Shown one piece after another: positions 58,193-64,000 of a stretch of DNA of 64,000 nt. This stretch comes from Casp-actino8 sp039800005 (GTDB lineage Bacteria; Actinomycetota; Acidimicrobiia; Acidimicrobiales; Ilumatobacteraceae): assembly GCA_039800005.1 (NCBI GenBank), contig JBDLRN010000064.1:9728-73727 (forward strand). Direction: 5' to 3'. Below the pieces are notes generated by a model. The model saw only the letters and a program-made list of their open reading frames with translations, was not told the DNA's origin and made no database searches. The stretch's first letter is position 1; every line of letters starts with the position of its first letter. A program made the translations under genes and the position numbers.

Positions 58193-59203
58193 ATGGCCGA
58201 CGAACCGGCCCTCGTCCGCTTCGACGAGTTCCTCGACGACGCGCTCTACGGGCCGAGCGGCTTCTACACCACCGGTGGCCGAGCCGGTCGGCGGGGCGAC
58301 TTCATCACGTCACCCGAAGTGGGCCCGTTGTTCGGAGCGGTGCTCGCGCGTTGGTGCGACGCCATGTGGCGTGAACTCGGCGAACCGTCGGACTTCTGCG
58401 TGTACGACCTGGGTGCGGGTCCGGGGACCCTGGCCCGCTCGATCCTCGCCTCCGCGCCAGAGTGTCTGGGTGGTGACGCGTCGCGTTACGTGGCGGTGGA
58501 GGTGTCGGCCGAACAGCGGGCCCGTCACCCCGAGGGCATCACCTCGGTGAGTGAGATCGGGGGCCGAGGCGACGGGTCACGGCTCACGGGAGTGGTGATC
58601 GCCAACGAACTGCTCGACAACGTGCCGTTCCGCATGCTGGTGTTCGATGGTGGATGGCGCGAATCGTGGGTGCTGCGCGACGGCGAGAACGCGAGTGAAG
58701 TGTTGCGCGACGTCGACGGTGAGATCCCGGTGCGCCTGCCCGATCGAGCGCCGCACGGTGCCCGGGTGCCGTGGCACGAACGCGGAGTGCAGATGTTGCG
58801 CGACGTGTCGGATCGACTCGACGGACATCTGTTGGTGATCGACTACATGGTGCCGGTCACGGCGTCGTTGGCGCAGCGACCGTGGCGCGAATGGTTGCGT
58901 ACGTATCGCGGCCAGGAGCGCGGCGCGCACTACCTGCGCGACGTCGGGAAGCAGGACGTCACCACCGAGGTGTGCGTCGATCAACTCGAGGCCGGACTCG
59001 GTGCGGCGCGAGCCGTGCGGTCCCAGGCCCAGTTCCTCCAGCTGTGGGGGATCGAGGAGTTGGTCGAGGAAGGCAAACGGGTGTGGGCCACCGAGGCGGC
59101 GCGCCCTGGACTGCGCGCGATGACGATGCGCAGTCGGGTGAGCGAAGCCGAAGCCCTTCTCGACCCGGCCTCTCTCGGCTCCTTTACTGCCCTCACATGG
59201 TGA
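58193..59203 (+). CDS. MidA/NDUFAF7-family SAM-dependent methyltransferase
   Basis: A 336-residue class I methyltransferase. 'FDEFLDDALYGPSGFYTT' and 'RRGDFITSPEVGPLFGAVLA' are the MidA/NDUFAF7 N-terminal block. 'YDLGAGPGTLARSIL' binds SAM, and 'VVIANELLDNVPFRMLVF' matches motif IV. In mitochondria NDUFAF7 symmetrically dimethylates an Arg of the NuoD homologue and is needed for complex I assembly. The gene lies 10 bp after nuoN2, and NuoD2 has the target-type Arg. The stop codon lies at the edge of repeat copy D. Confidence 0.87.
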   Translation: MADEPALVRFDEFLDDALYGPSGFYTTGGRAGRRGDFITSPEVGPLFGAVLARWCDAMWRELGEPSDFCVYDLGAGPGTLARSILASAPECLGGDASRYVAVEVSAEQRARHPEGITSVSEIGGRGDGSRLTGVVIANELLDNVPFRMLVFDGGWRESWVLRDGENASEVLRDVDGEIPVRLPDRAPHGARVPWHERGVQMLRDVSDRLDGHLLVIDYMVPVTASLAQRPWREWLRTYRGQERGAHYLRDVGKQDVTTEVCVDQLEAGLGAARAVRSQAQFLQLWGIEELVEEGKRVWATEAARPGLRAMTMRSRVSEAEALLDPASLGSFTALTW

Positions 59204-59249
59204 TCTGGTGAGGAATTTTCACCGTATAGGTGAAGATCACGCACCAGAT
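59203..59249 (+). repeat. 47-bp palindromic element, copy D (forward)
   Basis: Outer arms ATCTGGTG (59203-59210) and CACCAGAT (59242-59249) pair perfectly. Inner arms TTTTCACC and GGTGAAGA pair over 8 bp with one G-T. The loop GTATA and the two 5-bp side segments match the other copies in length. It lies between convergent genes and overlaps the stop codons of both the methyltransferase and the EamA gene. Confidence 0.88.
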
Positions 59250-60160
59250 TCGGCCGGCTCGGGTCGGGATGTCATCACGGCTCCCACCACCACGACGGCC
59301 ATGCCGAGCAAGGCCCACCACGAAATGTGTTCGTCGCGAAACGAGACACCGAGGATCACGCTCACGATGGGTGTGAAGAAGTTGCCGATCATGCTGCGAA
59401 CCGGACCGGCACGACCGAGCAGGACGCCGTACACCGCGAAGGCCACGCCGGTACCGACCGCCCCCAGCACGAAGATCGAACTCCAAGCGCTCAGTGTGTG
59501 CTCGCTGCGGAACATCGCCGGCACTCCGAGCGGGAGGGCCCACAGCACGGCTGCGAACTCGGTCCAGAACATGAGGCGCAACGATCCGTACTTCTCGCGC
59601 AGTGGCGCGGCGATGTTGACCGCCGAGGCGTAGCACATCAGCGAGATCAGCAGCAGTGACACCCCCTTGACGTCGGCTGTCGGACCGTCGTCCTCGGCGT
59701 TGATCGACGAGAACGAGATGACGGCGATGCCGACGAAACCGACCACGACAGCGACCATGCGATGAATCGACGGAACTCGTCGGGCCCACATCGCTGTCAC
59801 CACCACGCCGACGACGGGGAGGCCACCGTTCAACATTCCGGTGACGCCCGACGACACGGTCTCCTCGGCGATCGGGAACAGTAAGAACGGAATTCCCATC
59901 CACACCAACGACAACAGCCCGATCCGCCACCAGTCGCAACGATCGATCCCCCGTCGTGCCACGGGGAAGAATGCGAGAGCCAGAGCCCCGAAGAGATTTC
60001 GACCGAGTGGCACCACGGGCGCCTCGACGTGATCGATCGCGATCGAGATCCAGAGGAACGAACTACCCCACACCACGGCGATGACCGCCGACAATCCCCA
60101 TTCCGCCGGACCGAACCGGAACGAGGCCTCGCTCGACGTTGCAGTGACGGATTCGGCCAT
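59237..60160 (-). CDS. EamA/DMT-family transporter
   Basis: This 307-residue protein has ten hydrophobic segments in two EamA repeats; the first starts 'LSAVIAVVWGSSFLWISIAI' and the second near 'GVSLLLISLMCYASAVNIA'. The group exports amino acids, nucleotides or drugs; the substrate is not predictable. The ATG at 60160 was preferred because the hydrophobic core begins about 20 residues later; the longer frame adds unstructured residues and runs into the opposite gene. Its stop lies inside repeat D. Confidence 0.82.
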   Translation of the reverse strand: MAESVTATSSEASFRFGPAEWGLSAVIAVVWGSSFLWISIAIDHVEAPVVPLGRNLFGALALAFFPVARRGIDRCDWWRIGLLSLVWMGIPFLLFPIAEETVSSGVTGMLNGGLPVVGVVVTAMWARRVPSIHRMVAVVVGFVGIAVISFSSINAEDDGPTADVKGVSLLLISLMCYASAVNIAAPLREKYGSLRLMFWTEFAAVLWALPLGVPAMFRSEHTLSAWSSIFVLGAVGTGVAFAVYGVLLGRAGPVRSMIGNFFTPIVSVILGVSFRDEHISWWALLGMAVVVVGAVMTSRPEPAESGA

Positions 60161-60181
60161 GGCCTCTCCATTCTGGTCGCC

Positions 60182-60187
60182 TAGAGT
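60182..60187 (+). promoter_or_regulatory. -10 element for acetyl-CoA synthetase
   Basis: TAGAGT, about 37 bp upstream of the ATG. Unlike most genes here it leaves room for a leader, and a GGGGGG ribosome site precedes the start. Confidence 0.4.
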
Positions 60188-60224
60188 CGCCCGACAACAG
60201 TTCATTCGCGACCTGGGGGGATCC

Positions 60225-62180
<1,956 letters not shown>

Positions 62181-62210
62181 ACGGTTTTGGCCGAGCGACG
62201 AAGACGTCGT

Positions 62211-62699
62211 TCAGTCGCGGAAGTTCTCGAACTGCAACGGGATGCCGAGATCGGCGCCCTTCAACATGGCGATCACGTCTTGCAGATCGTCGCGCTTCTT
62301 GCTCGTGACGCGCACCGACTCGCCCTGGGTCTGACTGCTCACACCTTTCGGACCCTTCTCCTTGATCATCTTGTTGATCTCGCGGGCCTTGTCGGACGAG
62401 ATGCCCACCTTGATGGTGACCACCTGGCGCACGGTGTTCTGGGTGGCCTCGTCGACCTTGCCCCAATCGAGTCCTTTCAACGACACGCCGCGCTTCACGA
62501 GGCGCTCCTCGAGGACGAGCCGGAGGGCCTTCAGGCGATCCTCGCTCACGGTGTGCAGAGTGATCGCCAGATCCTTCTGCTCGATCGTGGAGTTGGTGTT
62601 CTTGAAGTCGAACCGGGTCGAGATCTCGCGCTGGGCCTGATCGACGGCGTTGCGAATCTCTTGGCGGTCCACGTCGGAGACGATGTCGAACGAGGGCAT
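62211..62699 (-). CDS. YajQ-family nucleotide-binding protein
   Basis: This 162-residue protein starts MPSFDIVSDVDRQEIRNAVD and ends 'PLQFENFRD', matching YajQ along its length with two ferredoxin-like folds. Some members bind c-di-GMP or act with a transcription factor; the general role is unclear. The start at 62699 follows TACGAT by 7 nt on the minus strand. The RsiG-like protein elsewhere in the window is another possible c-di-GMP effector. Confidence 0.9.
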   Translation of the reverse strand: MPSFDIVSDVDRQEIRNAVDQAQREISTRFDFKNTNSTIEQKDLAITLHTVSEDRLKALRLVLEERLVKRGVSLKGLDWGKVDEATQNTVRQVVTIKVGISSDKAREINKMIKEKGPKGVSSQTQGESVRVTSKKRDDLQDVIAMLKGADLGIPLQFENFRD

Positions 62700-62706
62700 G
62701 GGGAAG

Positions 62707-62712
62707 ATCGTA
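62707..62712 (-). promoter_or_regulatory. -10 element for yajQ
   Basis: TACGAT on the minus strand, 7 nt before the ATG; leaderless type. Confidence 0.45.
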
Positions 62713-62741
62713 CGGGGTGGTCGGTCGTGACCCGAGGCCGA

Positions 62742-62747
62742 TACGCT
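62742..62747 (+). promoter_or_regulatory. -10 element for tRNA-Tyr
   Basis: TACGCT, about 25 bp upstream of the mature tRNA 5' end. Confidence 0.45.
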
Positions 62748-62772
62748 CAGGGCGCCCACCAGGGTGCATATC

Positions 62773-62858
62773 TGGGTCGATGCCCGAGCGGCCAAAGGGA
62801 GCAGACTGTAAATCTGCCGGCATTGCCTACGGAGGTTCGAATCCTTCTCGGCCCACCA
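62773..62858 (+). tRNA. tRNA-Tyr (GUA)
   Basis: This class II tRNA has acceptor TGGGTCG paired with CGGCCCA (one T-G), anticodon loop CTGTAAA giving GTA, a long variable arm and T loop TTCGAAT. The CCA end is encoded (62856-62858). It is transcribed alone and followed at once by a strong hairpin. Confidence 0.95.
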
Positions 62859-62864
62859 GAAACC

Positions 62865-62919
62865 GGCGTTCTGGGTCTGTGAAACGACACCTGGTGTCCG
62901 ATTCCAGACCCAGAACGCC
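62865..62919. terminator. Bidirectional hairpin terminator between tRNA-Tyr and the acetyltransferase gene
   Basis: Perfect 15-bp arms (62865-62879 and 62905-62919) enclose a smaller GACACC/GGTGTC hairpin. It begins 6 bp after the tRNA CCA and lies 26 bp beyond the stop of the convergent gene. There is no T-run on either side. Confidence 0.7.
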
Positions 62920-62945
62920 AAGAACGGTCCCGCTCGACTCGGGAC

Positions 62946-63542
62946 TCAGAGCATTTTCTGCATCAGGACCACGTCGAGCCAGCGGTTGAACTTGCGGCCG
63001 ACCTCCCGCTCGATCCCCACTTCCCGGAAGCCACAGGCCGAATGCAGTCCCCGGCTGGCCGCCCCGGACGCCTCGATCCGGGCCATCATCGAGTGGAACC
63101 CCGATGAGCGGGCCCGGTCGATCAATTCCTCGAGCAGGATCCGACCCACACCGTGTCGGGCCAGGTCACGCCGGACGTACACCGAGTCCTCGACCGTGGG
63201 GCGGTAGGCGGCCCGCTCCTTGTAGGGGCTGAGGCTGGCGAAACCCAGGATCTCCTCGGAGTCGCTCTCGGTCCCGCCACCGGCGGAGGTGCCGGCGACC
63301 ACGAACCGGGGGTCGGCCCCGGCTGAGGCCGGTCGGACGGCCACCAGGGCGGTGAACGCCCCGCTCCGGGCGGCCAGCCACTCGACCTGGTCGGCCAGGG
63401 TCCGGGTGACCAGGTCCATGGTGGCCGTGGTGTTCTCGACCTCGTGGTTGTAGATGTTCCGAATGCCTTCGGCGTCGGCCGCCGTGGCCGCCCGGACCCG
63501 GATGGTCGGGGCCGGGGAACCGGATTCGGCCGGGGTCGTCAC
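62946..63542 (-). CDS. GNAT acetyltransferase, phosphinothricin acetyltransferase-like
   Basis: This 198-residue protein has 'IRVRAATAADAEGIRNIYNH' at the start, the Pat/Bar-type 'FASLSPYKERAAYRPTVEDSVYV' region and the acetyl-CoA loop 'RRDLARHGVGRILLEELIDRA'. The final 'GFREVGIEREVGRKFNRWLDV' block is typical of the group, which acetylates amino-group substrates including methionine sulfoximine and phosphinothricin. GTG 63542 was preferred because TAAGTT lies 7 nt upstream; an ATG at 63593 would add 17 residues. Confidence 0.82.
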   Translation of the reverse strand: MTTPAESGSPAPTIRVRAATAADAEGIRNIYNHEVENTTATMDLVTRTLADQVEWLAARSGAFTALVAVRPASAGADPRFVVAGTSAGGGTESDSEEILGFASLSPYKERAAYRPTVEDSVYVRRDLARHGVGRILLEELIDRARSSGFHSMMARIEASGAASRGLHSACGFREVGIEREVGRKFNRWLDVVLMQKML

Positions 63543-63549
63543 GGTCGCC

Positions 63550-63555
63550 AACTTA
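63550..63555 (-). promoter_or_regulatory. -10 element for the acetyltransferase gene
   Basis: TAAGTT on the minus strand, 7 nt before GTG 63542. Confidence 0.45.
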
Positions 63556-63582
63556 CTGGTCGTTTCCGACGAAAGGCGCAGG

Positions 63583-63588
63583 TAGCAT
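63583..63588 (+). promoter_or_regulatory. -10 element for the tRNA-Thr/tRNA-Met/tuf unit
   Basis: TAGCAT, about 33 bp upstream of tRNA-Thr. No further clear promoter is seen before tuf, so one transcript may cover both tRNAs and tuf. Confidence 0.4.
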
Positions 63589-63621
63589 GCCAAGCCGGCT
63601 CGTGGCGTTGCTGCGCACCGC

Positions 63622-63694
63622 GCCCTCTTAGCTCAGTCGGCAGAGCATTTCCATGGTAAGGAAAAGGTCGTGGGTTCGATTCCCACAGAGGGCT
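63622..63694 (+). tRNA. tRNA-Thr (GGU)
   Basis: Acceptor GCCCTCT pairs with AGAGGGC. The anticodon stem TTTCC/GGAAA encloses ATGGTAA, so the anticodon is GGT. The T arm is GTGGG-TTCGATT-CCCAC. CCA is not encoded. Confidence 0.95.
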
Positions 63695-63744
63695 CACCAC
63701 CCGGTCACGGGTGACACACCGGGCAGCCCGACGGCTGTGCGCCT

Positions 63745-63818
63745 GGCGGCGTAGCTCAGTTGGTCAGAGCATTCGGCTCATAATCGAAAGGTCATCGGTT
63801 CGATCCCGATCGCCGCTA
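63745..63818 (+). tRNA. tRNA-Met (CAU), elongator type
   Basis: Acceptor GGCGGCG pairs with CGCCGCT (G-T at position 1-72). The anticodon loop CTCATAA gives CAT, and the T arm is ATCGG-TTCGATC-CCGAT. The initiator features (three G-C pairs in the anticodon stem, C1-A72) are absent. CCA is not encoded. Confidence 0.92.
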
Positions 63819-63838
63819 CTAATCCACAAACACACGAG

Positions 63839-63852
63839 CGTTCGCAAGAACG
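63839..63852 (+). other. Small GNRA hairpin in the tuf leader
   Basis: CGTTC-GCAA-GAACG, a 5-bp stem with a GCAA tetraloop, lies 30 bp upstream of the tuf start. It could be a processing or stability signal between the tRNA and the mRNA. Confidence 0.3.
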
Positions 63853-63881
63853 GTCGCGACAGAAAGAAAAGGAAATCCACC

Positions 63882-64000
63882 ATGTCGAAGGCGAAGTTCG
63901 AGCGTACGAAGCCTCATGTGAATATTGGGACGATGGGTCATATCGACCATGGGAAGACGACGTTGACGGCGGCGATTTCCAAGACGTTGGCTGATCGTGG
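63882..64000 (+). CDS. tuf: Translation elongation factor Tu, 3' end outside window
   Basis: The first 39 codons encode 'SKAKFERTKPHVNIGTMGHI' followed by DHGKTTLTAAISKTL, which contains the EF-Tu GTP-binding P-loop GHIDHGKT. AAGGAAA lies 6 nt upstream of the ATG. The codons end mostly in G or T (for example CAT, AAT, ATT, CCT) and only about four end in C. The other genes here prefer C, so the base use is unlike its neighbours. Confidence 0.95.
   Translation, partial: MSKAKFERTKPHVNIGTMGHIDHGKTTLTAAISKTLADR

Noticed and set aside
62851..62864. CACCAGA at the tRNA-Tyr 3' end, resembling the repeat's outer arm
   Set aside because: This is the tRNA acceptor end with its CCA; no other part of the element is present.

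Overview
The window looks like the chromosome of a high-GC actinobacterium, most likely class Acidimicrobiia. This is inferred from MshA (mycothiol synthesis, an actinobacterial trait), an RsiG-type protein, Rex, an actinobacterial GlnA2-like glutamine synthetase beside a type II synthetase, and strongly C/G-ending codons. Genes are dense, with many GTG starts and 4-bp GTGA/ATGA overlaps. I see no prophage, insertion sequence, integrase or CRISPR array.

Region by region. 0-3.8 kb: end of a degenerate xanthine-dehydrogenase-like gene, RidA with a lysine-rich tail, a small membrane protein, an 8-oxoguanine-deaminase-like amidohydrolase and a HAD phosphatase. 3.8-7.2 kb (minus strand): glnII, terminator, glnA and a GlnR-like regulator; four 11-bp-spaced GlnR-type half-sites lie upstream of glnII. 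7.3-9.0 kb: nadE. 9.0-11.3 kb (minus): histidine phosphatase, YgjP/SprT-like metallopeptidase and an MFS transporter. 11.3-14.8 kb: moaD, rsiG-like, mshA, ybjN-like, proC. 14.9-19.9 kb: a candidate structured RNA, a SAM hydroxide adenosyltransferase (DUF62), a 27-residue membrane peptide, an acyl-CoA-ligase-like enzyme, rex and two uncharacterised genes. 19.9-27.7 kb: a geranylgeranyl-reductase-like flavoprotein and a membrane cytochrome c on the minus strand, divergent from a seven-gene quinol:cytochrome c reductase operon. That operon has a split (b6/subunit IV) cytochrome b and an embedded two-cluster ferredoxin. 27.7-42.8 kb: a complete 14-gene nuoABCDEFGHIJKLMN. 42.9-47.4 kb: unrelated metabolic genes. 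47.5-58.2 kb: a second, 11-gene nuoABCDHIJKLMN set without EFG, followed by a MidA/NDUFAF7-like methyltransferase. 59.2-64 kb: EamA transporter, acetyl-CoA synthetase, YajQ, tRNA-Tyr, GNAT acetyltransferase, tRNA-Thr, tRNA-Met and the start of tuf.

Most of the window builds a respiratory chain: two different complex I forms, an unusual bc complex, a possible menaquinone-tailoring reductase, and a possible NADH/NAD+ sensor (Rex). Two genome-style signals stand out. The first is a 47-bp palindromic element present four times at gene ends, with every internal segment length conserved. The second is a recurrent TAnnnT -10 hexamer placed 6-9 bp before start codons, which implies widespread leaderless transcription. 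Start codons were chosen by overlap, Shine-Dalgarno spacing, -10 spacing or family alignment, as stated per gene.
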